From positions 1 to 9,203 of the forward strand of contig JAHHTB010000072.1 in assembly GCA_020024855.1 (NCBI GenBank): DNA of 9,203 nucleotides, read 5' to 3'. The position numbers and the translations under genes were made by a program. Source of the DNA: Fusobacterium sp. GTDB lineage: Bacteria > Fusobacteriota > Fusobacteriia > Fusobacteriales > Fusobacteriaceae. A model generated the notes under the pieces. The model made no database searches, was not told the DNA's origin, and saw only the letters and a program-made list of their open reading frames with translations. This document shows positions 1 to 6,044 of the stretch, piece by piece. Positions within the stretch are counted from its first letter, which is position 1. The number at the start of each line of letters is the position of its first letter.

Positions 1-260
1 TCTAATATCTTTCCATCTACATATAATACATTATTATACAGTTTTTTTCAAATATATTCTGTTTATAGTTTCTTCGCTTTCAATACAACTTGATTTTAAA
101 TAAACAAATACACTTTAAAAATTTAAAGAATTTTCGTATTTATATCTTACTTATTTTTTACATTTTGTAAGATAGATAACATATAAATAAAAAAATAGAT
201 AAAACTATGTACTAATCTAAATCAACCATAAAATTACAAAACTTTTTTTATTTTTATAAA

Positions 261-269
261 TGTGGATAA
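261..269 (-). promoter_or_regulatory. Perfect DnaA box
   Basis: Read on the minus strand these nine bases are TTATCCACA, the consensus DnaA binding site. It is the only exact copy I found in the non-coding DNA at the left end. A single 9-mer can occur by chance, and its value rests on its location in an AT-rich stretch next to parAB. Confidence 0.4.
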
Positions 270-304
270 AGATTATCATATTATAATCAATATGCGCCAT
301 AATT

Positions 305-325
305 TTTATGATAAAAAATCATAAA
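305..325. repeat. AT-rich inverted repeat
   Basis: Arms TTTATGAT (305-312) and ATCATAAA (318-325) are perfectly complementary around AAAAA. No T-tract follows on either strand, so it does not look like a terminator. Such repeats are expected fairly often in DNA of this composition. Confidence 0.35.
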
Positions 326-345
326 TAAACTAAAAAATTTCTAAA

Positions 346-372
346 TAAAAAAGTCCTTATAGTAAAGGACTC
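346..372 (-). terminator. Intrinsic terminator of parAB
   Basis: On the minus strand AGTCCTT (371-365) pairs with AAGGACT (358-352) over 7 bp with a 6-nt loop, followed directly by a run of Us (complement of the A-run at 347-352). It lies about 30 nt past the parB stop codon and so closes the leftward parA-parB transcript. Confidence 0.85.
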
Positions 373-401
373 TTTTACTTTAATTTTTTTATATTTATCA
401 A

Positions 402-1337
402 TTATTTGTTTTTAAACTCTATAAGTTTTTCAGTAATTAGTTTTTTAATTTCTTCAAACTGTTCCTCTGTTAAATTTTCATTTATTTTTATTGTAGACAT
501 TTTTTTACTGTATTTAGTATCTATTAAAGGTTTTTCTTCGTTTGATTTTATTCTTTTTAGTTCAGCTCTCATCTCATCACGAGAAAAATCTTTTATTTTC
601 ATAATATATTCTTCCATTTTCTCCTCTGAAAGATTTAGAGCTTTTACAAGTTTATTAATCTCCTCTGCCTTAGCAAGTTTAAGTTCATTTATATGTCTTT
701 TTATTGGAACAGGATAATTTAAACTTCCTTTTATTCTTTTTACCTGTCTTGAACTCATATTATACTCATCACCAAGTTCTTCAATAGTAACTTTTCTTTT
801 TTCACTAGCTACATGAAATCTATATGCAAGTTCAAGAATTGATAAATCTTCTCTATGTGTATTTTCATTTATTTGAAATACTTCTAAATCATCTGCTGAA
901 TAATTTTCTGGAATAATTATAACTTTTCCATCAAAGGAATAATCATCACCATAATTTAAATATCCAACTTTTATTGCAGCTGTCCTTCTATATCCAGATA
1001 TTATTCTATATTTTCCATTTTCTTTTTTTTGAATATAAACAGGGTTTATCAGTCCCACTTCATAAATACTAGAAGAAAGTCCCTCTATTCCTTCATCATC
1101 TTGTAAATCTTCAAAATTTTTCTCTCTCAATATATATTTCTTATCACTTAAATCTATATTATCTAAAATATCTTTTGTAAAATTAAGAAGAACTGCACCA
1201 GGTATATTTTCTATTTCTATATCATTTTTATTAGAAATATTTCCTGTCATTATTTCTACATTTTCAGAAACTTTTGCTCCAAGATTGCCATATTGGTCTA
1301 ATGTCATATCTTTAAAAAAATCAATTTTCTTACTCAT
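402..1337 (-). CDS. parB: ParB/Spo0J-family partition protein
   Basis: This is the centromere-binding partner of ParA, expected to load on a parS site, bind CTP and stimulate the ParA ATPase to segregate the replicon. From the chosen start it has 311 residues. The ParB/sulfiredoxin-like N-terminal domain spans about 80-165: GLINPVYIQ near 95-103, the arginine patch GYRRTAA at 115-121 (family form GERR, here Tyr for Glu), and NENTHREDL at 157-165, the family ENxxRxxL box. A helix-turn-helix follows at about 183-204 (TIEELGDEYNMSSRQVKRIK). The tail from about 270 is charged and probably provides dimerisation. I chose ATG at 1337 because AGGAG at 1348-1352 lies 10 nt upstream and the product begins MSKK; ATG at 1343 is an alternative with 4-nt spacing. 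The start overlaps the parA stop by 8 bp, implying translational coupling. No consensus chromosomal parS (TGTTNCACGTGAAACA) is visible, so its site is probably of another type. Confidence 0.92.
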   Translation of the reverse strand: MSKKIDFFKDMTLDQYGNLGAKVSENVEIMTGNISNKNDIEIENIPGAVLLNFTKDILDNIDLSDKKYILREKNFEDLQDDEGIEGLSSSIYEVGLINPVYIQKKENGKYRIISGYRRTAAIKVGYLNYGDDYSFDGKVIIIPENYSADDLEVFQINENTHREDLSILELAYRFHVASEKRKVTIEELGDEYNMSSRQVKRIKGSLNYPVPIKRHINELKLAKAEEINKLVKALNLSEEKMEEYIMKIKDFSRDEMRAELKRIKSNEEKPLIDTKYSKKMSTIKINENLTEEQFEEIKKLITEKLIEFKNK

Positions 1338-2262
1338 TATCATTATTCTCCTCTCTTGCAATTATTTCTTTAGCTAAATTCATATAGTCTTTTGCTCCAT
1401 TTGAAGAGGGATCATAAACAAAAATTGATTCATGTCTTGCTGGTGCTTCAGCAAGTTTTATATTTCTTCTTATTTTTGTATTCATTAATTTGTCACCAAA
1501 AAATTCTGTTATTTTATCAAGAGCAGCTTTATCTAAATTTCTTCTGTTGTCATACATAGTTGCAAATACACCTTTTAAAGTAAGCTCTTTGTTCATAAGA
1601 AGATTTCTTCCCATTTCTATTGTTTGTAAAAGTTGAGTAACTCCTTCCATTGCATAGTATTCTGTTTGAATAGGAACATAGATAGAGTGAACCATAGCTA
1701 ATACACCTAGATTTAATTTTCCAAAACTTGGGGCACAGTCAAACACAATATAATCATATTTTGAAAAATCAAATTGTGATAATCTATTTTTTAATAAAAA
1801 TTCTTTTCCCGGAAGTTCAAGGTATTCAAATTGTGAAAGTCTAAGGTCTGCTGGGATAATATCAATACCTTCTCTTGTAATTATTGTTTTTTCTGGAACT
1901 ATCTCTCCTTTTAAAAGTTCATACACACTTGGCATTTCTGGAGCATATGCGCCAAGCCCTTTTGTAAAGTTTCCTTGAGGGTCAACATCAATGGCAAGGA
2001 CTCTTTTTCCTAATTTAGAAAGTGCAACAGATACACTTTGAGCAGATGTAGATTTTCCTACTCCACCTTTTTGGTTTAGAAAGGCAATAAATTTTGTAGA
2101 CATTCTTTTTGAAAAATATTCTCCAAGTGCCTCGTTAATTATTGTAGATTCTTTTTCTCCTCTTTGCTTAGCAAGATTTTTTACATCTTTATCTTTATCA
2201 ACTTCAAGCATTACATTCTTTCTAAATTTTTTACTTTTTAATTCTTTTTTCTTTCCTTCCAT
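1330..2262 (-). CDS. parA: ParA partition ATPase with N-terminal ribbon-helix-helix-like domain
   Basis: This is a Walker-type ATPase that positions the replicon by dynamic, ATP-dependent binding to nucleoid DNA, working with ParB encoded just downstream. The product is 310 residues. The deviant Walker A KGGVGKST is at 65-72, Walker A' around IDVDPQGN at 91-98, Walker B YIVFDCAPS at 171-179, and the conserved late block KLAEAPARHESI at 269-280. Ahead of the ATPase core, residues 12-53 read as a strand (KNVMLEV) followed by two helices (DVKNLAKQRGE, then STIINEALGEYFSKR), the pattern of a CopG/Arc-type ribbon-helix-helix. Most ParAs either lack a DNA-binding domain or carry an HTH one. The ATG start at 2262 has GAGGAGG 5 nt upstream. 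An internal Met54 (MSTKFIAF) would give a bare ParA, but no Shine-Dalgarno sits at a usable distance. The domain probably autoregulates the promoter; that is inference. Confidence 0.94.
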   Translation of the reverse strand: MEGKKKELKSKKFRKNVMLEVDKDKDVKNLAKQRGEKESTIINEALGEYFSKRMSTKFIAFLNQKGGVGKSTSAQSVSVALSKLGKRVLAIDVDPQGNFTKGLGAYAPEMPSVYELLKGEIVPEKTIITREGIDIIPADLRLSQFEYLELPGKEFLLKNRLSQFDFSKYDYIVFDCAPSFGKLNLGVLAMVHSIYVPIQTEYYAMEGVTQLLQTIEMGRNLLMNKELTLKGVFATMYDNRRNLDKAALDKITEFFGDKLMNTKIRRNIKLAEAPARHESIFVYDPSSNGAKDYMNLAKEIIAREENNDNE

Positions 2263-2267
2263 TGTAT

Positions 2268-2274
2268 CCTCCTC
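2268..2274 (-). promoter_or_regulatory. parA ribosome binding site
   Basis: GAGGAGG on the minus strand lies 5 nt before the ATG at 2262. It decides the start in favour of the long ParA including the RHH-like domain, and against both the upstream Met codon at 2292 and the internal Met54. Confidence 0.85.
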
Positions 2275-2310
2275 AATTATCATAAATTTCAAAATATACC
2301 GTACAATATA

Positions 2311-2339
2311 TTTATACTCTAATCAGTGTGTAATGTCAA
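2311..2339 (-). promoter_or_regulatory. parAB promoter with embedded repeat
   Basis: On the minus strand TTGACA (2339-2334) and TATAAA (2316-2311) are separated by exactly 17 nt, predicting a transcript start near 2304 and a leader of about 40 nt. The spacer contains TTACACACT (complement of 2325-2333), the same 9-mer found in the nearby palindrome. Occupation of this copy would block RNA polymerase, so autoregulation by ParA or ParB is the simplest reading. Confidence 0.8.
2325..2333 (+). repeat. AGTGTGTAA repeat copy 1
   Basis: This 9-mer is identical to 2357-2365 and is inverted at 2384-2392. Copy 1 lies between the -35 and -10 of the parAB promoter. Three copies within 70 bp, two of them inside a long palindrome, suggest a protein-binding site shared by the divergent promoters. 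Confidence 0.65.
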
Positions 2340-2355
2340 CTTATTTTTTATAAAA

Positions 2356-2393
2356 AAGTGTGTAAAAAATATTTTTATATTTTTTACACACTT
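2356..2393. repeat. 38-nt perfect palindrome between parA and the recombinase
   Basis: The left arm at 2356-2372 and the right arm at 2377-2393 are complementary over 17 bp without a mismatch, around a TTTT centre. The arms run AAGTGTGTAAAAAATAT and its complement, so each contains one AGTGTGTAA motif. No T-tract of the terminator kind follows the GC-containing part, and the centre of the hairpin is nearly pure AT, so a DNA-level role (operator, ParB-type centromere or recombinase site) is more likely than termination. Its right edge overlaps the -35 box proposed for the recombinase promoter. Confidence 0.85.
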
Positions 2394-2420
2394 ACATTTT
2401 AAATATAAATGTCGTATAAT
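2391..2420 (+). promoter_or_regulatory. Probable serine recombinase promoter
   Basis: A perfect TATAAT at 2415-2420 is preceded, 18 nt away, by CTTACA at 2391-2396 (four of six matches to TTGACA). The -35 overlaps the end of the 38-nt palindrome. Transcription would start near 2427, just before the recombinase ATG at 2455. An 18-bp imperfect direct repeat, 2300-2317 and 2413-2430 (14 matches), flanks the whole intergenic control region and includes both this -10 and the parA -10. Confidence 0.65.
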
Positions 2421-2454
2421 GTATTTATCTTGTAAAAAGGATGTGTTTTATCTT

Positions 2455-3225
2455 ATGAAATATGCTATTGGTTACATAAGGGTTTCTAGTGAAAGGCAGG
2501 TTAAAGAGGGACAAGGGCTAGAAATTCAAAGAAAATCAATTATAAAATATTGTAAAGAAAATAATATAGAACTTATAGATATTTTTTCAGATGAGGGAAT
2601 AAGTGGAGCAGAGAGTTTAGAAAAAAGAGAGGGATTAAAAGATGCAATAGAAAAAATCAAATCTTATTCTAAAACTGATACTCCTATAGATTTTTTACTA
2701 GCACAAAAACTTGACAGGGTTGCTAGAAATACAATGCTTCTTGGTTATCTTGAGTTTGAACTTAGAAGAATAAATTGTTCCATAATATCTTCTGAGCAAA
2801 AATTTGAAGATACTCCAAATGGTGGGCTTATGAAAGATATTATTGTCGCTTTTGCATCTTTTGAAAAAAAGATGATAAATATGAGAACTATATCTGGAAG
2901 AAAAAATAAGATAAGTAAAAAATTACACACCTCTGGAAATATCCCAATAGGCTATATGAGTGATGGGAAAAATATTGTGGTTAATGAAGAAGAGAGAGCA
3001 TTAATTCAATTTATTTTTCATGAAAGAATAAAGGGACAATCTTATAGAAATATCTCTAATAATGTGAAAATTAAATTTGAAAGAAAAATTCCCTATAATT
3101 CTATAAAATATATTATTGAAAACACAATATATATGGGAAAATTTAGGCAAGAAAATACTTATATAAATGTACCAAGTATCATAAGTAATTCTTCTTTTTA
3201 TAGAGCTAATAAAATAGGAAAATAA
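2455..3225 (+). CDS. Serine recombinase, resolvase/integrase type with short C-terminal domain
   Basis: This is a site-specific recombinase that cuts DNA through a serine-phosphate intermediate. The N-terminal resolvase domain has YIRVSSERQ at 7-15 with nucleophile Ser11 and Arg9, and KLDRVARN at 85-92 supplying the Asp-Arg-x-x-Arg motif. The start of the long helix reads FEKKMINMR (136-144), where relatives usually have Glu-Arg rather than Glu-Lys. Residues 161-240 resemble the PF07508 'recombinase' domain (GNIPIGY, then NEEERALIQFIF, then IIENTIYMGKF), but the protein stops at 256, without the zinc ribbon and coiled coil of large serine integrases (usually 450 or more). It is longer than classic resolvases of about 190. 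I chose ATG 2455 because the family begins here; only a weak AAAGGA lies 13 nt upstream. Divergent to parA, it could resolve multimers or mobilise the module. Confidence 0.88.
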   Translation: MKYAIGYIRVSSERQVKEGQGLEIQRKSIIKYCKENNIELIDIFSDEGISGAESLEKREGLKDAIEKIKSYSKTDTPIDFLLAQKLDRVARNTMLLGYLEFELRRINCSIISSEQKFEDTPNGGLMKDIIVAFASFEKKMINMRTISGRKNKISKKLHTSGNIPIGYMSDGKNIVVNEEERALIQFIFHERIKGQSYRNISNNVKIKFERKIPYNSIKYIIENTIYMGKFRQENTYINVPSIISNSSFYRANKIGK

Positions 3226-3251
3226 ATTTTAGGTTAGGAGTTGAGTTTTTA

Positions 3252-4034
3252 ATGTTGAATACCCTTTGGAATGAATTTAATATGCAGACATTTTTATTTC
3301 TGTCTGTTTCTTGTTTCATTGCTTCTTTTATAGATGCAATAGCAGGTGGTGGAGGACTTATAAGTGTTCCTGCCTTTATCGCTTCTGGGCTTCCAATTCA
3401 TGTGGCAGTTGGTTCAAATAAGATGGCTGCAAGTTTTTCAACTTTAGGGAGTGCTGTAAGATATTTTACTTCTGGAAAAGTAAATTTTAAATTATTAAAA
3501 TATCCTATGATAACTGGAGCAATTGGAGCATCTTTTGGAGCTCGTGTTGTTTCTCACACAAGTGATAAAGTCTTAGAACCGCTTATATTTATAATGCTTC
3601 TTTTAGTTGTTATATACACAGTTATAAATAAAAATATGGGAATAAAAAATGAATTCGAGTGTGTTACACTTAAAAGTACTATTCTAGGAAGTATAATGTC
3701 ATTTGTTATGTGTTTTTATATAGGATTTTTTGGACCAGGTGGAGGTTCATTTCTTTTATTTGGTTTATTAAAAATTTATAAATTTGATTTTATAAGAGCT
3801 TCTGGAAATGCAAAAGTTCTTAATTTTATAGCAAATTTAGCTGGACTTGCTACTTTTATATATTATGGTAAAGTTTCATTTCTTTACTCTATCCCTGTTG
3901 GTATAGTAATGTTTATAGGAGCTCAATGTGGAGCGAAATATGCTATAAAAAAAGGTTCAAAATTTATAAGACCATTTTTCCTTGCAGTATCTCTTATTAC
4001 AATAGCAAAAATGGCAGTAGAAAAATTTTTATAA
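3252..4034 (+). CDS. TauE/SafE (DUF81) family membrane permease
   Basis: This integral membrane protein of 260 residues has about eight hydrophobic segments. The family's two homologous halves are visible: DAIAGGGGLISVPAF at 28-42 with the SNKMAASFSTLGSAVRY block at 55-71, and GFFGPGGGSFLLFGLL at 158-173 with SGNAKVLNFIANLAG at 184-198. Characterised relatives move organosulfur anions, sulfite or sulfoacetate, usually outward, but the substrate cannot be read from this sequence. The ATG has AGGAG at 3236-3240, 11 nt upstream. It begins only 26 nt after the recombinase stop on the same strand, with no terminator between, so it may share the recombinase transcript even though the functions look unrelated. 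It ends in a convergent terminator. Confidence 0.9.
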   Translation: MLNTLWNEFNMQTFLFLSVSCFIASFIDAIAGGGGLISVPAFIASGLPIHVAVGSNKMAASFSTLGSAVRYFTSGKVNFKLLKYPMITGAIGASFGARVVSHTSDKVLEPLIFIMLLLVVIYTVINKNMGIKNEFECVTLKSTILGSIMSFVMCFYIGFFGPGGGSFLLFGLLKIYKFDFIRASGNAKVLNFIANLAGLATFIYYGKVSFLYSIPVGIVMFIGAQCGAKYAIKKGSKFIRPFFLAVSLITIAKMAVEKFL

Positions 4035-4050
4035 AATTTAATTATTCAAA

Positions 4051-4092
4051 AAAGGAGGCTGTTACAAATTGTAAAATGTAACAACCTCTTTT
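4051..4092. terminator. Bidirectional intrinsic terminator between convergent genes
   Basis: The arms 4051-4066 and 4077-4092 pair over 16 positions with one mismatch (C4059/A4084) and one G-U, around a 10-nt loop. A-rich DNA on the left and TTTT on the right provide U-tracts in both directions. It lies between the permease stop at 4034 and the RlpA-like stop at 4097, so it can end both transcripts. Confidence 0.85.
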
Positions 4093-4096
4093 GATT

Positions 4097-4504
4097 TTAT
4101 TTTAAAAACTCTTTATATTCTTTATGTGTAAATTTTGGGCTACCATGTTTATATTTAAAAGTATGTTTTTCATTTACCACTTCAATATCAACTTTTATAA
4201 GTCCATCTCCTGATTTAGCAATTTTATTAAAAGCTGTTTTACTTAAATCAATGTTTCTTCCATATTTTTTACTAAATGAACCTCTATCAGTAACAACAAC
4301 AATAACAGATTTTTTATTTTCTTTATTAGTAACTTTTAAAACTGTTCCAAATGGATAAGTATTAGATGCACAAGTTAATTCTTTTGAATTATAAAGATAA
4401 CCACTTGCTGTTGGTTTTCCATCAAAACCTTTCCCATACCAACTTGCTGTTTTTGCAAAAATAATTTGAGATATAAAAAGCATAAGTATCAATATTCTTT
4501 TCAT
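4097..4504 (-). CDS. Secreted RlpA-like double-psi beta-barrel protein
   Basis: This small exported protein of 135 residues has an N-terminal signal peptide (MKRILILMLFISQIIFA, cleavage predicted after Ala17) and no lipobox cysteine, so it is not an RlpA-type lipoprotein. The mature part is essentially one RlpA double-psi beta-barrel domain: ASWYGKGFDGKPTASG at 20-35, YPFGTVLKVTN at 50-60, VTDRGSF at 71-77 and NIDLS at 84-88. RlpA enzymes cut glycan strands lacking stem peptides. Of the catalytic Glu, His and Asp described for Pseudomonas RlpA, by my alignment only Asp73 is kept; the Glu position is Tyr36 and the His position Ser47. It may bind peptidoglycan without cutting it, or use other residues. 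No SPOR domain is present. The ATG at 4504 has GGAGG 11 nt upstream; earlier in-frame ATGs would bury the signal peptide. Confidence 0.88.
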   Translation of the reverse strand: MKRILILMLFISQIIFAKTASWYGKGFDGKPTASGYLYNSKELTCASNTYPFGTVLKVTNKENKKSVIVVVTDRGSFSKKYGRNIDLSKTAFNKIAKSGDGLIKVDIEVVNEKHTFKYKHGSPKFTHKEYKEFLK

Positions 4505-4536
4505 AATTTTTATTTCCTCCCATTTTCTTATTATTA

Positions 4537-4565
4537 AGTATACTTTATAAATATTTTTTTGTAAA
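4537..4565 (-). promoter_or_regulatory. Promoter of the RlpA-like gene
   Basis: On the minus strand TTTACA (4565-4560) and TATACT (4542-4537) are 17 nt apart. The predicted transcript start is near 4530, giving a leader of about 25 nt that contains the GGAGG site. Confidence 0.7.
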
Positions 4566-4631
4566 ATGAAGATTTTTATAAATAAAAATTTAATAATCAA
4601 AAAATATTTTATAGGACTTTAATGTTTTTCT

Positions 4632-4665
4632 AAAATAAAAACTGCCATGAACTTCACAGCAGTTT
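4632..4665 (-). terminator. Intrinsic terminator of the NSS symporter gene
   Basis: On the minus strand AAACTGC (4665-4659) pairs with GCAGTTT (4645-4639). The 13-nt interior can form a small extra stem. A U-rich run, the complement of the A-rich 4632-4641, follows. It lies 18 nt past the stop codon of the symporter gene. Confidence 0.8.
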
Positions 4666-4682
4666 CATTTTTTTTAAATTTT

Positions 4683-5996
4683 TTATCCTATACTTCCATA
4701 TACAAAACCAAGAATAAGAATTATTATTACTCCTGGAGTAAATATATATCTTCCTACATTTAATACAAATTTTCCAAGTTTATGTTCTGACCCCTCATTT
4801 ATCTCTCCTATAACCTTATCCTTATCTATAAAGAAGAAATAGAATCCTAAAATAAGAACTGCACCTAAAGGAATCATAAATATTGACATAATATCTGCAA
4901 ATTTTCCGAATAAATTCATATTTGTATCAAGTGGTAATCCAATTAAAAATAAAATTGTTCCAACTATCACACTTGATTTTTTTCTTGATATACCAAATTT
5001 TTCCATTATTGCTTCAACAGGAACTTCTAGTTGATTTACTGCAGATGATACTGCTGCAAAAATTATACTCAAGAAAAATACTATCCCTAAAATTTTTCCT
5101 CCTGTTATTTGTGAAAATACAGCAGGAATTGTAATAAATAATAAGCTTGGTCCTGCATCAGGTTTAAATCCAAAAGCAAATGCTGCTGGTATTATAATAA
5201 ATCCTGCAAGTAGAGCTGCACAAGTATCTAAGATACAAGTATGTAAGACACTAGATGGAATATCTATATCTTTATCAAGGTAACTTCCATATACAAGTAG
5301 TGCTGAACCACTAAGCCCAACAGTGAAAAATGCTTGTCCTAATGCCATTATCCAAGTTGTTGGTTTAGCAAGAAGCTCCCATCTTGGAACTACTAAATAT
5401 TTCACTCCTTCTATTGCTCCTGGAAGTGATAAAGCCTTAACAACAAGTCCTAAAAATATTACAAACATAAGTGGCATAATAATTTTATTAAGTTTTTCAA
5501 TTCCTTTTACAACCCCTAAAGATATTACTGTAATACTTAATACTGCTGCTATTATATGCCACAATACTGAATCACTACTTCCAGCAAATTTTCCAAAATA
5601 TTCTCCATAATTAAGAGTATTCATATCAACCGTAAGATACATTACAAAGTATTTTATTACCCAACCAAAAACTATTACATAAAATGTAAATATTCCTGCT
5701 ACTGAAATAACTGCTAGCCAAGGTATATATGAACTAAAAGGAAACTTTTTCTCTTTCATTAATTCTCCAACACCAAGAACACCCTTTTTCATCATTCTTC
5801 CAAATGATATTTCTGAAACAAGTCCAACGAATGAAAACAATGCTACAAATATAAAGTATGGAATAAGAAATGCTCCTCCTCCAAATGTTCCAAGTTTCCA
5901 AGAAAAAAGCCATATGTTTCCTAGTCCTATTGCTGCTCCAACACACGATAAAATGAAACCAATTCTGTTACTAAACTTTTCTCTTTTCTCTTTCAA
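4683..5996 (-). CDS. Neurotransmitter:sodium symporter (SNF/NSS) family amino acid transporter, TTG start
   Basis: This LeuT-fold transporter couples Na+ influx to uptake of an amino acid. The 437 residues give about eleven membrane segments, the layout described for the tyrosine transporter Tyt1 of F. nucleatum and unlike the twelve of LeuT. Helix 1 carries the family signature GAAIGLGNIW (20-29) with Ala22 and Asn27 at the sodium-site positions, then GGGAFLIPY at 39-47; helix 6 is around 214-240 with the unwound SGSAL; helix 8 has Ser317-Ser318 for the second sodium site. The residue after GNIW is Leu30 where LeuT has the gate Arg30, and Ser32 replaces the usual Pro. Translation starts at TTG (5996), with GGAGG 7 nt upstream; no ATG is placed as well. 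The substrate is not determined; an aromatic or other hydrophobic amino acid is a guess from the subfamily layout. Confidence 0.92.
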   Translation of the reverse strand: MKEKREKFSNRIGFILSCVGAAIGLGNIWLFSWKLGTFGGGAFLIPYFIFVALFSFVGLVSEISFGRMMKKGVLGVGELMKEKKFPFSSYIPWLAVISVAGIFTFYVIVFGWVIKYFVMYLTVDMNTLNYGEYFGKFAGSSDSVLWHIIAAVLSITVISLGVVKGIEKLNKIIMPLMFVIFLGLVVKALSLPGAIEGVKYLVVPRWELLAKPTTWIMALGQAFFTVGLSGSALLVYGSYLDKDIDIPSSVLHTCILDTCAALLAGFIIIPAAFAFGFKPDAGPSLLFITIPAVFSQITGGKILGIVFFLSIIFAAVSSAVNQLEVPVEAIMEKFGISRKKSSVIVGTILFLIGLPLDTNMNLFGKFADIMSIFMIPLGAVLILGFYFFFIDKDKVIGEINEGSEHKLGKFVLNVGRYIFTPGVIIILILGFVYGSIG

Positions 5997-6003
5997 TTTT
6001 GCA

Positions 6004-6008
6004 CCTCC
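6004..6008 (-). promoter_or_regulatory. Ribosome binding site defining the TTG start
   Basis: GGAGG on the minus strand lies 7 nt before TTG at 5996. This spacing, and the lysine-rich head just before helix 1, make TTG the real start codon. TTG initiation usually lowers expression. Confidence 0.8.
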
Positions 6009-6044
6009 AATATACAGTATAACTTTATACTTAAAAAATAATTT

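Larger units (their letters stand above)
1..345. other. AT-rich non-coding region beyond parB, possible origin-like stretch
   Basis: No coding sequence of useful length is visible on either strand. The stretch is extremely AT-rich and holds a perfect DnaA box (TTATCCACA on the minus strand, 261-269), a small palindrome GATAA-AGA-TTATC at 265-277 overlapping that box, an inverted repeat TATCTTAC/GTAAGATA at 143-150 and 167-174, and an 8-bp inverted repeat around an A5 spacer at 305-325. One DnaA box beside a partition operon is compatible with a plasmid or chromosomal replication origin, but I see no cluster of boxes, no iteron array and no replication initiator gene in the window, so an origin is only a possibility. 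It could equally be an ordinary AT-rich intergenic region. Confidence 0.4.

Noticed and set aside
406..717. Plus-strand open frame opposite parB
   Set aside because: It lies antisense within the parB coding sequence and has a low-complexity Phe/Ser/Ile composition expected from the complement of Lys/Glu-rich codons; no ribosome binding site.
2101..2103. Internal Met54 as the true ParA start, with the RHH-like part as untranslated DNA
   Set aside because: The only GGAG is about 17 nt away, whereas ATG 2262 has GAGGAGG at ideal spacing and the frame between is open and domain-like.
402..2292. Classical parS (TGTTNCACGTGAAACA) near parAB
   Set aside because: No CACGTG-centred 16-mer or close variant was found in or around the operon.
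2356..2393. 38-nt palindrome as a rho-independent terminator
   Set aside because: It lies between divergent promoters where no transcript needs ending, and the arms lack a GC-rich stem followed by an adequate T-tract.
2326..2454. N-terminal extension of the recombinase back to 2326
   Set aside because: That reading would translate through the palindrome and the TATAAT box, yields a Phe/Lys-rich meaningless sequence, and the family begins at the MKYAIGYIRVS motif.
2923..2930. Fourth copy of the TTACACAC motif inside the recombinase gene
   Set aside because: It matches only 8 of 9 bases, lies in coding DNA and has no symmetry partner; chance is sufficient.
5323..5610. Plus-strand open frame opposite the NSS symporter
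   Set aside because: It is antisense to a well-supported membrane protein gene, with no promoter, ribosome binding site or recognisable domain.
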